This document shows, one piece after another, positions 27,393 to 37,232 of a stretch of 64,000 bases of DNA. The first letter of the stretch is position 1; every line of letters begins with the position of its first letter. The notes under the pieces are model-generated. The model saw only the letters and a list, made by a program, of their open reading frames with translations. It had not been told where the DNA came from and made no database searches. This stretch comes from Andreprevotia lacus DSM 23236. Lineage in GTDB: Bacteria; Pseudomonadota; Gammaproteobacteria; Burkholderiales; Chitinibacteraceae. The translations under genes and the position numbers were made by a program. Where the stretch lies: positions 62,001 through 126,000 of the forward strand of contig NZ_FWXD01000008.1 of NCBI RefSeq assembly GCF_900176275.1, in the 5' to 3' direction.

Positions 27393-29462
27393 ATGGACGG
27401 AGTGAAGAAATGGGGAGTCTGGCTGCTGGTCGGGCTGGTGGGCGCGTTTGCGTTTGCCACGCTGGCACTGAGCCGGGGAGAACATGTCAATGCAGTATGG
27501 CTGGTGACGGCCGCTGTTGCCTGCTATGCGATAGCGTATCGCTTCTATAGCCGCTTCATTGCCGACAAGGTCTTCGAGCTGGATGACCGCCGCCTGACCC
27601 CGGCAGAGCGCCGCAATGATGGCCTCGACTACGTGCCAACCAACAAGTGGGTGCTGTTCGGCCATCACTTTGCCGCCATTGCCGGCGCCGGCCCGCTGGT
27701 GGGGCCGATCCTGGCGGCGCAGATGGGCTATCTGCCTGGCACCTTGTGGATTCTGATCGGCGTGATGCTGGCGGGCGCGGTGCAGGATTTCCTGGTGCTG
27801 TTCATTTCCACCCGCCGCGATGGCCGTTCGCTGGGCGAAATGGCCAAGCAGGAGCTGGGGCAATTTGCCGGCGTGGTGGTCATGCTGGGCGCGTTGGGGG
27901 TAATGATCATCATCCTGTCCGCATTGGCGCTGGTGGTGGTCAAGGCACTGGCCGACAGCCCGTGGGGCACCTTCACGATTGCGGCAACGATCCCCATTGC
28001 CTTGTTTATGGGCGTGTACATGCGCTTCATCCGCCCCGGCCGCATTGGCGAGATTTCGGTGATCGGCTTCGTGCTGATGATGCTGGCCATCATTTACGGC
28101 GAGGACATCGCGCACAGCCCGACCTGGGGCCCGTTGTTCACCTTGCATGGCACCGAGCTGACCTGGGCGCTGGTGATCTACGGCTTTGTGGCCTCCGTGT
28201 TGCCGGTGTGGCTGCTGCTGGCGCCGCGTGACTATCTGTCCACTTTCCTCAAGATCGGCGTGATCGTCGGTCTTGCGGTCGGCATCGTGTTTGCTGCGCC
28301 GGATCTGAAAATGCCGGCGGTATCGCGCTTCATCGACGGTAGTGGCCCGGTGTTTGCGGGCAGCCTGTTCCCCTTCCTGTTCATTACCATTGCCTGCGGC
28401 TCGATCTCGGGCTTCCATGCGCTAGTGGCTTCCGGGACGACCCCGAAGCTGGTCGAGCGCGAAAGCCACATGCGCATGATCGGTTATGGTGCGATGCTGA
28501 TGGAATCCTTCGTGGCCATCATGGCGCTGATCTGCGCGTCGGTGATCGACCCGGGCGTGTACTTCGCGCTCAATTCACCGGCCGCGCTGATCGGCAAGAC
28601 GGTGGAATCGGCCTCGCAAGCGATCAACGCCTGGGGCTTCGTAATTACGCCGGAGATGCTGAGCCAGATCGCTGCCGACGTGGGTGAGAAGAGCATTCTG
28701 TCCCGCGCGGGCGGTGCACCGACCTTTGCTGTTGGTATGGCGCACATCGTGACCGACATCTTCCACAGCAAGGCGATGATGGCGTTCTGGTATCACTTCG
28801 CCATCCTGTTCGAGGCGCTGTTCATTCTGACCGCGGTCGATGCCGGTACGCGTGCCTGCCGCTTCATGGTGCAGGATCTGGCTGGCGTAGTGGTGCCGGG
28901 GCTGGGTCGCAGCCGTTCGTGGGCGGGCAACCTGATCGGCACGGCTGTCGCTGTCAGTGGCTGGGGTTATTTCGTCTATCAAGGCGTGGTTGACCCATTG
29001 GGCGGCATCAATACCTTGTGGCCGTTGTTCGGTATCGGCAACCAGATGCTGGCATCGATGGCGCTGATCCTGGGCACGGTGGTGCTGTTCAAGATGAAGA
29101 AGGAGCGCTACGCGTGGGTGACGGTGCTGCCGACCGCATGGCTGTTCATCACTTCGATGAGTGCAGGCTGGCAGAAGATATTCAGCAGCAACCCCAAGAT
29201 CGGCTTCCTGGCCGTGGCCGACAAGTTCAACGCTGCCGCAGTGCAGGGCAGCTTGCTGGCACCGGCCAAGACGGTAGCGGACATGCAGCGCATCGCCTTC
29301 AACAACCAGATCAATGCGGCGCTGTGCGGCTTCTTCATGCTGGTGGCGGTGGTGATGTTGATTGCTGCTTTCTTCAATATCCGCCGCGCACTGGCCGCGC
29401 GTGAAGTGACGGCGCGCGAGATCGATCCGCAATACCGAGGCGAGGTGCCCAGCCATGCTTGA
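27393..29462 (+). CDS. cstA: Carbon starvation protein CstA family transporter
   Basis: 689 residues with many membrane segments (about 16-18). CstA-family proteins import peptides and pyruvate. NKWVLFGHHFAAIAGAGPLVGPILAAQMGYLPG is the signature region, present near residue 75, and the CstA C-terminal domain follows (FMVQDLAGVVVPGLG onward). The start at 27393 follows AAGGGGG; twelve upstream codons in frame are unlikely. Its stop overlaps the next gene by eight bases, the common cstA-ybdD pairing. Confidence 0.92.
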   Translation: MDGVKKWGVWLLVGLVGAFAFATLALSRGEHVNAVWLVTAAVACYAIAYRFYSRFIADKVFELDDRRLTPAERRNDGLDYVPTNKWVLFGHHFAAIAGAGPLVGPILAAQMGYLPGTLWILIGVMLAGAVQDFLVLFISTRRDGRSLGEMAKQELGQFAGVVVMLGALGVMIIILSALALVVVKALADSPWGTFTIAATIPIALFMGVYMRFIRPGRIGEISVIGFVLMMLAIIYGEDIAHSPTWGPLFTLHGTELTWALVIYGFVASVLPVWLLLAPRDYLSTFLKIGVIVGLAVGIVFAAPDLKMPAVSRFIDGSGPVFAGSLFPFLFITIACGSISGFHALVASGTTPKLVERESHMRMIGYGAMLMESFVAIMALICASVIDPGVYFALNSPAALIGKTVESASQAINAWGFVITPEMLSQIAADVGEKSILSRAGGAPTFAVGMAHIVTDIFHSKAMMAFWYHFAILFEALFILTAVDAGTRACRFMVQDLAGVVVPGLGRSRSWAGNLIGTAVAVSGWGYFVYQGVVDPLGGINTLWPLFGIGNQMLASMALILGTVVLFKMKKERYAWVTVLPTAWLFITSMSAGWQKIFSSNPKIGFLAVADKFNAAAVQGSLLAPAKTVADMQRIAFNNQINAALCGFFMLVAVVMLIAAFFNIRRALAAREVTAREIDPQYRGEVPSHA

Positions 29463-29808
29463 TCTGTCACACCTGCTGGGCAAGCCTGCGCCACGTGGTG
29501 ATGCCTATGCCCAATACCTGCAGCAACATGCCGTGCAGCACGGCAGCGGTCAGCCGATGAGCCAGGCCGACTTCGAGCGCTACAGCCTGGGGTCGGACTG
29601 GCTGGGCGGCCTCAAGGATGCCGCGCGCAAAGTGGTGCAGACCTGCCGGTTGATGGTGGGCATCCATGACTACGAGTATTACCTGCAGCACATGCGCGAG
29701 CGCCACCCGGACGCAACGCCGATGAGCCGCAACGATTTCTATCGTTACTGCCTGGAGGCGCGTTTTCCGAGTGCGGACAGGGCTGCAGGTGGCAAGTGCC
29801 CGTGCTGA
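29455..29808 (+). CDS. YbdD/YjiX-family protein with duplicated domain
   Basis: 117 residues, whereas YbdD/YjiX proteins are usually about 65-70. The C-terminal half is the classic domain: ARKVVQTCRLMVGIHDYEYY, then HPDATPMSRNDFYRYCLEARF, and a Gly-Lys-Cys-Pro-Cys tail resembling the Cys-Cys tail of E. coli YbdD. The N-terminal half repeats its second part: YAQYLQQHAVQH, then QPMSQADFERYSLGSDW. Overlap with cstA supports a joint role in pyruvate or peptide uptake; the molecular function of YbdD is not established. A bidirectional terminator follows. Confidence 0.85.
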   Translation: MLDLSHLLGKPAPRGDAYAQYLQQHAVQHGSGQPMSQADFERYSLGSDWLGGLKDAARKVVQTCRLMVGIHDYEYYLQHMRERHPDATPMSRNDFYRYCLEARFPSADRAAGGKCPC

Positions 29809-29828
29809 TGTCCTGGTAGCGCAATAGC

Positions 29829-29855
29829 AAAAAGGCCGTCATTGACGGCCTTTTT
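29829..29855. terminator. Bidirectional intrinsic terminator
   Basis: AAAAAGGCCGTC, loop ATT, GACGGCCTTTTT: a symmetrical hairpin between convergent genes, giving a T tract on both strands. Confidence 0.9.
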
Positions 29856-29898
29856 GCTTGGGGTGGCGTGCTGGTTCAGTCCCGGTCGGGGCTGGCTG

Positions 29899-31785
29899 CT
29901 ATCTCCAGTCACCGCGCAATTCTCGCACCTTCTGCTCCAGCGCATCCTTGCTGGCCTCGGCTGCCGGCACCGGCTGGCCCACGCGCAGGCCGATTTTCGA
30001 CCAGATACCGCGCGGCATCTTCATCATCGCTGCGCCATCCTTGCGGCTGAAAAAACTGCCCCACAGGCCCTGCAGCGCAATGGGTACCACTGGCACCGGG
30101 GTACGACGGATGATGTCGTCGATGCCGGGGCGGAAGGGCTGGATGTCGCCATCGCGCGTGATGCCGCCTTCGGGGAAGATGCAGACCACTTCGCCTTGCT
30201 CAAGATATTCGGCCACACGATCAAATGCCTTGGTTTTGAGCTCGGCATTTTCCTTGGCGGGCGCGATGGGGATAGCACCAGCGGTGCGGAAAATGAAGCT
30301 CAGCACCGGAATCCTGAAAATATGGTGGTCCATCACGAAGCGCACCGGGCGGCGCACCGCGCCGGCCAGGATCAGCGCATCCATGAAGCTGACGTGGTTG
30401 CATACCAGCACGCAGGCACCTTCCTCGGGAATGCGCTCCAGGCCTTCCTGGTGGATGCGGTACAGCGTGTGGGTGGCAATCCACACCAGGAAGCGCATCA
30501 GGAATTCCGGCAGCAGCGTATAGATATAGGCTGCGACGACCAGATTAAGCAGCGCGGCAATCAACAATACATGCGGAATGCTGACTTTAAAATGCGCCAG
30601 CGTGGCGGCAAAGATGGCCGAGCCGACCATGAACAGCGAGTTCATGATGTTGTTGGCGGCAATGGCGCGCGAGCGGAAGTCGGCCGGTGCGCGCGATTGC
30701 ATCAACGCATACAGCGGTACGATGTAGAAACCACCAAATACACCGATGAGCAGGAAGTCCACCATCAAACGCCAGTGTGCAGCCTGCTGGGCAAAGCTGT
30801 ACCAGGTCAACTCGGTGGCAGAGAAAGCCGGGGTAGCAAAGTAAAGATCAATACCGAACAGACACAGGCCGATGGAACCGAACGGCACCAGGCCCAGCTC
30901 GACCTTGCGGCCGGACAAGCGTTCACAAAACATCGACCCCAGGCCGACGCCAAGCGAGAACAGCGTCATCAGCAAGGTATAAACCGTTTCGTCGCCGTGT
31001 AATACGTCGGACGCGTAGGTCGGCAGTTTGGAGAGATAAATCGCGCCAAGAAACCAGAACCACGAGATCCCCAGCAGCGACAGCCAGACCGGCCGGCTCT
31101 GGCTGGCCTGTGCGATCATGCCCCAGGTCTGGCTGGCAAAGTTCCAGTCCACCTTGAGGTCAGGCACCGCACTGGGCGCAGGTGGCATCTGGCGCGATGA
31201 CAGATAGCCGACGATGGCACACAGCAGCAATGCGGTGACGATGGTGATGTGGGTCGGGTCGGCCTTCACCAGCAGGGTGCCGGCAATCTGGCCGATGATG
31301 ATGGAGACAAAAGTACCCATCTCGATCATGCCGTTGCCACCCACCAGCTCCTGCGGTTGCAGGTATTGTGGCAATACGCTGAACTTGAGCGGGCCGAACA
31401 GCGTGGAGTGGATGCCCATCAGGAAGATGGTCGACATCAGGATCACGCCGTTGTTGAGCCAGAAGCCCAGCGAGGCGATCAGCATGATGCCGATTTCCAG
31501 TACCTTCACCAGGCGGGCGACCACGGCCTTGTCATACTTTTCGCACAACTGGCCGCTGGTGGCCGAGAACAGGAAGAAGGGCAGGATGAACAAGCCGGCG
31601 GCGAGCTGGATCATCAGCTCCGGCGACAGGCCGAGCATGCGCATGCCGTGGAAGTTGATCAGTACCACCACGGCATTTTTCAGCAGATTGTCGTTGAAAG
31701 CGCCAAAAAACTGCGTAATGAACAGCGGCAGAAAGCGCCGGGTTGTGAACAGGTCAAACTGGTTGTGCTGATGCATGGTCGCCAC
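29899..31785 (-). CDS. MFS transporter-acyltransferase (PlsC) fusion
   Basis: 628 residues. Residues 1-420 form a 12-helix major facilitator domain resembling lysophospholipid transporter LplT (FLPLFITQFFGAFNDNLLKNA). Residues 440-628 are a PlsC-type acyltransferase. The HX4D catalytic pair is His464/Asp469 in NHVSFMD, and the glycerophosphate-binding motif is FPEGGITRDG. The organisation matches Aas-LplT fusions without the acyl-ACP synthetase domain. A plausible role is to flip lysophospholipid inward and re-acylate it with a ready-made acyl donor (inference). Confidence 0.88.
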   Translation of the reverse strand: MATMHQHNQFDLFTTRRFLPLFITQFFGAFNDNLLKNAVVVLINFHGMRMLGLSPELMIQLAAGLFILPFFLFSATSGQLCEKYDKAVVARLVKVLEIGIMLIASLGFWLNNGVILMSTIFLMGIHSTLFGPLKFSVLPQYLQPQELVGGNGMIEMGTFVSIIIGQIAGTLLVKADPTHITIVTALLLCAIVGYLSSRQMPPAPSAVPDLKVDWNFASQTWGMIAQASQSRPVWLSLLGISWFWFLGAIYLSKLPTYASDVLHGDETVYTLLMTLFSLGVGLGSMFCERLSGRKVELGLVPFGSIGLCLFGIDLYFATPAFSATELTWYSFAQQAAHWRLMVDFLLIGVFGGFYIVPLYALMQSRAPADFRSRAIAANNIMNSLFMVGSAIFAATLAHFKVSIPHVLLIAALLNLVVAAYIYTLLPEFLMRFLVWIATHTLYRIHQEGLERIPEEGACVLVCNHVSFMDALILAGAVRRPVRFVMDHHIFRIPVLSFIFRTAGAIPIAPAKENAELKTKAFDRVAEYLEQGEVVCIFPEGGITRDGDIQPFRPGIDDIIRRTPVPVVPIALQGLWGSFFSRKDGAAMMKMPRGIWSKIGLRVGQPVPAAEASKDALEQKVRELRGDWR

Positions 31786-31869
31786 TTTGTATCAGTTGTC
31801 GTGGCAGTTTAACCGAAACCTGCATGCCGCTCTCATCCCGCTTGCATGCGTATTGCGTATTGATCCTGC

Positions 31870-33924
31870 TCAGATCGTGAACTGATCCAGTTTGTCATGC
31901 AGCACGCGCGCCTGTTCGCGCAGATCGCTGGCCGAGCCGCTGTTGCGCTGCGCGATCGACGCATTGGCTTCGGCGCTGTGCGCCACGTTTTCCACACCAC
32001 GTGCCAGTTGCGAGCTGGCGACCGTTTGCTCGCGCGTGGCCTCGGCAATGTCCTGCAACACGTTGAAGACGCGATCTGCCTCGCTGTGGATGCGCTCAAG
32101 CACGCTGCCGGTTTCTTCCACCGATTGCACGCCTTCGCGCATCTGGCTGGATACGGCGACGATCTCGGCAGCCACTTGCTGGGTATCCCCGACAATGCCG
32201 CCCACCAGCTGGCTGATCTGTTGCGTGGACGCGCTGGTGCGTTCAGCCAGCTTGCGTACCTCGTCGGCCACCACGGCAAAGCCGCGCCCTTGCTCGCCTG
32301 CGCGCGCGGCCTCAATGGCGGCATTCAGCGCCAGCAAATTGGTCTGGTCCGCGATCTCCTTGATGACGCCGACGATGCTGGATATCTCGCTCGACCGTTC
32401 GCCCAGGCGGCTGATCTGGCCGGAGGCGTCGTTGGCTGCGGTAGCGATGCGCTGCATCTCCTCCACGGTGCGCTCCATCAGGCGCCGGCCATCCTTGCTG
32501 GCCTCCAGCGCGGACTGGCCCGCTTGCCTGGCGCTGCCGGCCGTATCGGCAATGTGCCCGATACTGACGGTGATCTGTTCTACCGTTGCGGCCATGCTGG
32601 AGGCGGATTCGCTCTGCCGCATGCTGCTGGAGGCAACCTGCTCGACGGCATCGCCCATATTGCGTGCCGTGCCGTCAACCGCGTCGGCGGTGCTGCGTAT
32701 CTCGCCGATCAGCGCTTGCAGGCGCTCGGCGGCGTGATTGAAATGCAGTGTGAGCTGGGCGATCTCGTTGCGGCTGCTTTCCTCGGCGGGGATGTCGATG
32801 CGGGCAGAGAGGTCGCCTGCGCCAAACCGGTCCACCGCGCCAACCACGCTGGCCAGCGGCTTGAGGCGTGACTTGAGCGCCAGATAGAGCAGCACCAGTA
32901 TCAATGCACCAAAAATGACGCAAGCCACGATCAGCCGGTTGCGCAGCGCCACACTGTCGGCCGTGAATTCGTCCAGAAAGCTGCCGGAAGCCACTACCCA
33001 GTTCCAGTCTGGTACGGCGGAAAACACCACGATTTTTGCAGCAGGCCGGTTGCCCTGATCCGGATTAGGCCAGTCATACCGATAGGTGCCGGTTTTTTGC
33101 GTAACCAGGTGGCTTATGGTGGAGAGCGCATCGCCCTGCAGTACGTCGCCTGCATATTTACCGGGATATTGCGGGTGGATGATGAAGCGCGCGACCTTGT
33201 CCTTGTCTGCCGCAAGGATGTACACATAGCCGGTCTTGCCGACCTTGATGCCATCGATCACCTTGCCCAGCGTGGCCAGCTCGCGCGACAGGTCGATGCG
33301 CGTCTGGTACCAGCCGGCAATTTCTCCTCCCGGGTTCTTGATCGGGCGGGCACGGGTCAGGTAATAGTGATCATTGCGCATTACCAGCCCGAGGTAATCG
33401 TGGCCGCCGGTAATGGCCTGCAGGATGGGGTCATCCGCCTTGATGCTGGAACCCAGCATCGACTTGCCGTCCTTGTCCTTGAGCAGCGTGGTGATGCGCA
33501 CGAATTTACCAGCGCTGGTGCGGGCAATCACGGCGGCCTCGGCCCCGGTTTCGCGCTTCAGGCGTTCAAGGATATCGGTATTGCCGTTGATGACCAGCTC
33601 GCCGGCCTTGACCAGTGGCGCATCGCCGGCGCTGCCGGTGGCCTGGGTCTCTGCCGAAATGGCAAATTCGCCCGGTAGCTGTTTCTGGAATAGCTCCATG
33701 GTGCCTTCGGAGCGGAGCAGGGCACCCTCGTAGGCCAGCTTCAGGCTGCCCTTGACCAGTTCAAGCTGATCGCTGAGCCCTTTCTGCGCGGTGTCCAGCG
33801 CAACGCGGTTCACGCTCAGGCTGGTCATGGCAATCAACGCGGCAAAGACCAGCACGCACACGATGATGGTGAGCATGGCGATCTGCTCGACGATGGGGCG
33901 GTGGCGTAGCGTGAACCCGGGCAT
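31870..33924 (-). CDS. Methyl-accepting chemotaxis protein with Cache sensor
   Basis: 684 residues. One membrane helix (about residues 13-35) is followed by a large periplasmic Cache-type sensor of about 280 residues, with [20 protein letters not shown] and [14 protein letters not shown] characteristic of its second half. A second helix, a HAMP domain and the cytoplasmic signalling hairpin come next. The highly conserved tip is [20 protein letters not shown]. No CheB/CheR-binding pentapeptide is seen at the C-terminus. The ligand is unknown; Cache domains of this type often sense small organic acids or amino acids. Confidence 0.93.
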   Translation of the reverse strand: MPGFTLRHRPIVEQIAMLTIIVCVLVFAALIAMTSLSVNRVALDTAQKGLSDQLELVKGSLKLAYEGALLRSEGTMELFQKQLPGEFAISAETQATGSAGDAPLVKAGELVINGNTDILERLKRETGAEAAVIARTSAGKFVRITTLLKDKDGKSMLGSSIKADDPILQAITGGHDYLGLVMRNDHYYLTRARPIKNPGGEIAGWYQTRIDLSRELATLGKVIDGIKVGKTGYVYILAADKDKVARFIIHPQYPGKYAGDVLQGDALSTISHLVTQKTGTYRYDWPNPDQGNRPAAKIVVFSAVPDWNWVVASGSFLDEFTADSVALRNRLIVACVIFGALILVLLYLALKSRLKPLASVVGAVDRFGAGDLSARIDIPAEESSRNEIAQLTLHFNHAAERLQALIGEIRSTADAVDGTARNMGDAVEQVASSSMRQSESASSMAATVEQITVSIGHIADTAGSARQAGQSALEASKDGRRLMERTVEEMQRIATAANDASGQISRLGERSSEISSIVGVIKEIADQTNLLALNAAIEAARAGEQGRGFAVVADEVRKLAERTSASTQQISQLVGGIVGDTQQVAAEIVAVSSQMREGVQSVEETGSVLERIHSEADRVFNVLQDIAEATREQTVASSQLARGVENVAHSAEANASIAQRNSGSASDLREQARVLHDKLDQFTI

Positions 33925-34030
33925 GGCAATCTCCGCACTCGCGCGATGCGATGTAACCGATATAGTCGATTGCCGAGCGGCTTACAGGAATATGCCGCGT
34001 GCCTGCCGATGGAGCGCTGTTATGGCTGCA

Positions 34031-35131
34031 TCAGGCTGGCCAGATTGCCCCAAGCACGCGCGGCCCGTGTGCACCGGTCACCGCCGGCAGATTGGCCGGT
34101 TTGCGGGCCAGGCAGCGTTCGGCCAGCCAGGCAAAGGCGTACGCCTCTACCCAGTCCGGATCCAGGCCAAGCTGTTCGGTGGTGCCGACGCGCACACCAG
34201 CCAGCCCGGCTGCAATCCGTGCCATCAGCAGCGGGTTGTGTGCACCGCCGCCACAGAGATAGACCTCGTCTACGTCGTCACCACAGCTCTTGATGGCGGC
34301 AACAATGCTGTCTGCGGTCAGCGCAGTCAGCGTGGCCTGGATATCGGCAGGGGCGTCATTGCGGCCGGTGAGCTGCGCCTCCAGCCAGCCGATGTCGAAC
34401 AGGTCGCGGCCGGTACTCTTGGGGGCAGGTTGCGAGAAATACGGTTCGGCCAGCAGCCATTGCAGCAGATCGGGAATGACCGTGCCGCTCGCACCCCAGG
34501 CGCCGCCGGCATCAAAGCGCTCCCCTTGGTGGCGTTGTATCCACATATCGATCAGCACATTGCCCGGGCCGGTATCGAAGCCGGTGACCTTGCCGCTGGC
34601 CGGCAGATCGGTCAGGTTGGCGATACCGCCGATATTGACGAGGACACGATGCTTGCCGGTGCCGCCAAATAGCGCCTGGTGAAAAGCAGGCACCAGTGGG
34701 GCACCCTGGCCACCCGCAGCAATGTCGCGGCTGCGGAAGTCACTGACCACCGTGATGCCGGTCAATTCGGCAAGGCGTGCGTGATTGCCAAGCTGTACCG
34801 AAAAGCCCAGCTCTGGCCGGTGCCTGACCGTTTGTCCATGGTTGCCGATGGCGACGATGTCGCGTGCCTGCAGCCCGGCTTTGGCCAGCAAGGCCAGCAC
34901 GGCATCAGCGTAAACGCCTGCCAGTTTGTTGGCCGCGAGTTGCGCCAGATGCAGCTCGTTCTCGCTGGGCGCCTGCAGGCGCATCAGCGCGCTGCGTAGC
35001 TCGTCCGACAGCGGGTGGCCGTGTGCGGCCACCATGCGCGGCTTGATGTCGGAAAAATCGACGATGGTGGCATCGACGCCATCCAGGCTGGTGCCGGTCA
35101 TCAGACCGATAAAATAGCGGCTTGTGCTCAT
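34031..35131 (-). CDS. anmK: Anhydro-N-acetylmuramic acid kinase
   Basis: 366 residues. It phosphorylates and opens 1,6-anhydro-MurNAc from cell wall turnover to MurNAc-6-phosphate. The family motif IGLMTGTSLDGVDATIVDF is at residues 8-26. IGNHGQTVRHRP, VNIGGIANLTDLP and the catalytic-region DTGPGNVLID follow. It belongs to peptidoglycan recycling with the nagZ gene also in this window (52.4 kb), although the two are not adjacent. It stands as a single gene. Confidence 0.95.
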   Translation of the reverse strand: MSTSRYFIGLMTGTSLDGVDATIVDFSDIKPRMVAAHGHPLSDELRSALMRLQAPSENELHLAQLAANKLAGVYADAVLALLAKAGLQARDIVAIGNHGQTVRHRPELGFSVQLGNHARLAELTGITVVSDFRSRDIAAGGQGAPLVPAFHQALFGGTGKHRVLVNIGGIANLTDLPASGKVTGFDTGPGNVLIDMWIQRHQGERFDAGGAWGASGTVIPDLLQWLLAEPYFSQPAPKSTGRDLFDIGWLEAQLTGRNDAPADIQATLTALTADSIVAAIKSCGDDVDEVYLCGGGAHNPLLMARIAAGLAGVRVGTTEQLGLDPDWVEAYAFAWLAERCLARKPANLPAVTGAHGPRVLGAIWPA

Positions 35132-35285
35132 GGCTGCAGTTTAGGCTGTGATGCGCCCCCGTCGTCAATCCCGGGTGGCTTCATGTTGAAGGAAACTTGC
35201 CGTGCTGCTATCGGGTATAGCGCATGCGTGGTGGTGTTGCGCATCACGTGGCGTGCAAGACGAAAGTGTGAGCAGCCTTGCCAAA

Positions 35286-35486
35286 TCAAGTGTTCATGGC
35301 ATTCCACAGCGCCAGCGCTTCTTTCTTGCTGTCGGCCTGCTGGCTGATCTGATTGCAGTTGCCATTGCGGCCGAATTTGCCGCACTGTACCCAGAAACGT
35401 TTGGAGCCGGAACGGCCGTGCTCGCCCGGGGCACCGCATTTCTTGCAGGGTTTCATCGGTGTTGGTGCTGGAGTGGGCGTAGTCAT
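35286..35486 (-). CDS. Small four-cysteine protein
   Basis: 66 residues from the ATG at 35486. After a Pro/Thr-rich start comes KPCKKCGAPGEHGRSGSKRF, then VQCGKFGRNGNCNQ and a helical end KKEALALWNAMN. Two CxxC-like pairs and the LWN ending resemble the Lar restriction-alleviation-like zinc ribbon group, which is the best guess. An inner Met (MKPCKKC) could be the start. It is separate from the neighbouring operon. Function unknown. Confidence 0.55.
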   Translation of the reverse strand: MTTPTPAPTPMKPCKKCGAPGEHGRSGSKRFWVQCGKFGRNGNCNQISQQADSKKEALALWNAMNT

Positions 35487-35533
35487 GAGCTGGTTCGCAA
35501 GCAAATGACCATTGTAGCCAATTGCGCGGCGCG

Positions 35534-36001
35534 CTAGAACGGCTTGGCCACCATCAGCCAGTACACCACCAGCAAACCGCCGAAGGCCGGGAAACCCAGC
35601 ACCGTCCACCAGCGCTCCATATGCCAATAGCGCACGGGCAGGGCGGTGTGCCCCGCTTGGGCAGCCTGCTGCGCCATATCACGCATGCGCAGCTGCAGCC
35701 AGACCACGGGCAGCCAGCACAGGCCGGCAATGGTGTAGAGCAGCAGGGTAAGCCCCACCCAGTTCCAGCCCGCTTGCCAGCCGGCCTGTTGCAGCATCCA
35801 CCAGCCAGACAAGGGTTGGAAAATGACCGCTGGCGTGGTAAACCACCAGTCGGCACGGGCAACCCAGCGCGTGACCACCGCGATGGCCTGCACATTGCGG
35901 CTGCGGTTGGTGAAGAACATGTAGAAAGCAGTCCCGAAACCGGTGCCAAACATCAGGGTGGCAGACAGGATGTGCAGGGTCTTGATGAATAGATAGAGCA
36001 T
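35534..36001 (-). CDS. DUF2269-family integral membrane protein
   Basis: 155 residues, four membrane helices. The start region LYLFIKTLHILSATLMFGTGFG resembles the DUF2269 group. ARADWWFTTPAVIFQPLSGWWM and the terminal GGLLVVYWLMVAKPF are also family-like. The ATG at 36001 follows the upstream stop with one base between, so it is translationally coupled to the SDR-DoxX-like gene. It is last in a four-gene operon. The biochemical role is unknown. Confidence 0.85.
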   Translation of the reverse strand: MLYLFIKTLHILSATLMFGTGFGTAFYMFFTNRSRNVQAIAVVTRWVARADWWFTTPAVIFQPLSGWWMLQQAGWQAGWNWVGLTLLLYTIAGLCWLPVVWLQLRMRDMAQQAAQAGHTALPVRYWHMERWWTVLGFPAFGGLLVVYWLMVAKPF

Positions 36002-36002
36002 G

Positions 36003-37229
36003 TCAGTCGTCCTCGGTATGCAATAGCGCCAGCATGGCGGCCACCAGCACCGCGTTCTTGAGCAAGGGGCCGAATGGGTGAGCCAGGAAATCCGGCAGAA
36101 ATAGGGCAACGAGCACGGTATACGCTGCAGTCAGCAGCAGTTGCGCCTGCCAGAGCAAACGGCCGGGCCGCCAGAGTGTGAGTAGCCCGAAGCCGGCATC
36201 GAGCAACGATGAAGCAATACGCGCAGGTGCTTGCAAGCCCGCCGGCACATGGCAGGCTGCCAGCAACTGCTCGCTGGCGGCTGCCGGGTACACCCACAGC
36301 GAGACGACCGCCGTGCCTAGCCAGACCGATGCAAGCCCCAGGCGCAGCATCAATCTGGCCCCGCCCAGGCGCTGCTGCAGCCTTTGCGTTTGCGTCACAA
36401 ATGCGCCCGGGGTTTGCATGGGGGCCGGCAACAGCGCGGCAAAATCCGTGTTGTCGGCATGGCTGCCGATACGCAGCATGGCCAGACTGTCGCGCGTCAG
36501 CAGGCTGCCGGGTAGCGCGTTGCACATCTGCGCAGACAAATTGGCCAGCCAGTCAGGAAACGGCAATCGGCACAAACGTTGCCTGGGGGATAGTTCGCGC
36601 AGATAGTCAGCCAGCGTCAACACGCGTGGCCCGGTCGCGGCAACAATGCGAGAGCCTGGCTGGTGCAGCAGGGTGGCACAGCCATGGGCAAGGTCATCAA
36701 TGTGGATGGGCTGCAGCAGGGTGTCTGCCGCAGGTAGTGGCAACAGGGGCAGCGAGGCCAGCTGCAGGAACAGCTGGCTGCTGGCGCCATCTGCACCGTA
36801 AACCAGCCCCGGCCGCACGATGTGCCAATCCAGCCCGGAAGACTGCAGCATGGCCTCGCCGGCAGCTTTGCTGCGCCAGTAGGCGCTGGGGGCATCCGGC
36901 GCAGCCCCCAGGGCGGAAATCAACAGCACGCGCTGTACCCCGGCCTGCCGGCAGGCCGCGTATAGCGCCTGTGGCGCGATGACTTGCACGGTTTCGAAAT
37001 CGCCCGGCTTGCGCTCGCGGAACAGCCCGACGCAGTTAACCACAGCATCGATGCCCTGCAGGCGTGGCAACCAGCTCGCGCTGTCCAGATCGCGCTGGAA
37101 ATCGACAGCAATCTGCCCCGGCTTGTTGGCGCAGCGCACCCCTTCGATCACCTGATCGCCTTGTTGCAACAACGCAGCCTTGATATGGCGGCCGATAAAC
37201 CCATCGGCGCCCAACAAGAGTACACGCAT
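36003..37229 (-). CDS. NAD-binding SDR protein with DoxX-like membrane domain
   Basis: 408 residues in two parts. Residues 1-290 are an atypical short-chain dehydrogenase or NmrA-like Rossmann domain: VLLLGADGFIGRHI at the N-terminus, VVNCVGLFRE, and SKAAGEAML in place of the usual YxxxK. Residues 300-408 form four hydrophobic helices of DoxX-like type (LMLRLGLASVWLGTAVVSLW onward). The enzymatic substrate is unknown. It lies between the two DCC genes and the DUF2269 gene, suggesting a membrane redox role (inference). Confidence 0.85.
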   Translation of the reverse strand: MRVLLLGADGFIGRHIKAALLQQGDQVIEGVRCANKPGQIAVDFQRDLDSASWLPRLQGIDAVVNCVGLFRERKPGDFETVQVIAPQALYAACRQAGVQRVLLISALGAAPDAPSAYWRSKAAGEAMLQSSGLDWHIVRPGLVYGADGASSQLFLQLASLPLLPLPAADTLLQPIHIDDLAHGCATLLHQPGSRIVAATGPRVLTLADYLRELSPRQRLCRLPFPDWLANLSAQMCNALPGSLLTRDSLAMLRIGSHADNTDFAALLPAPMQTPGAFVTQTQRLQQRLGGARLMLRLGLASVWLGTAVVSLWVYPAAASEQLLAACHVPAGLQAPARIASSLLDAGFGLLTLWRPGRLLWQAQLLLTAAYTVLVALFLPDFLAHPFGPLLKNAVLVAAMLALLHTEDD

Positions 37230-37232
37230 GGC

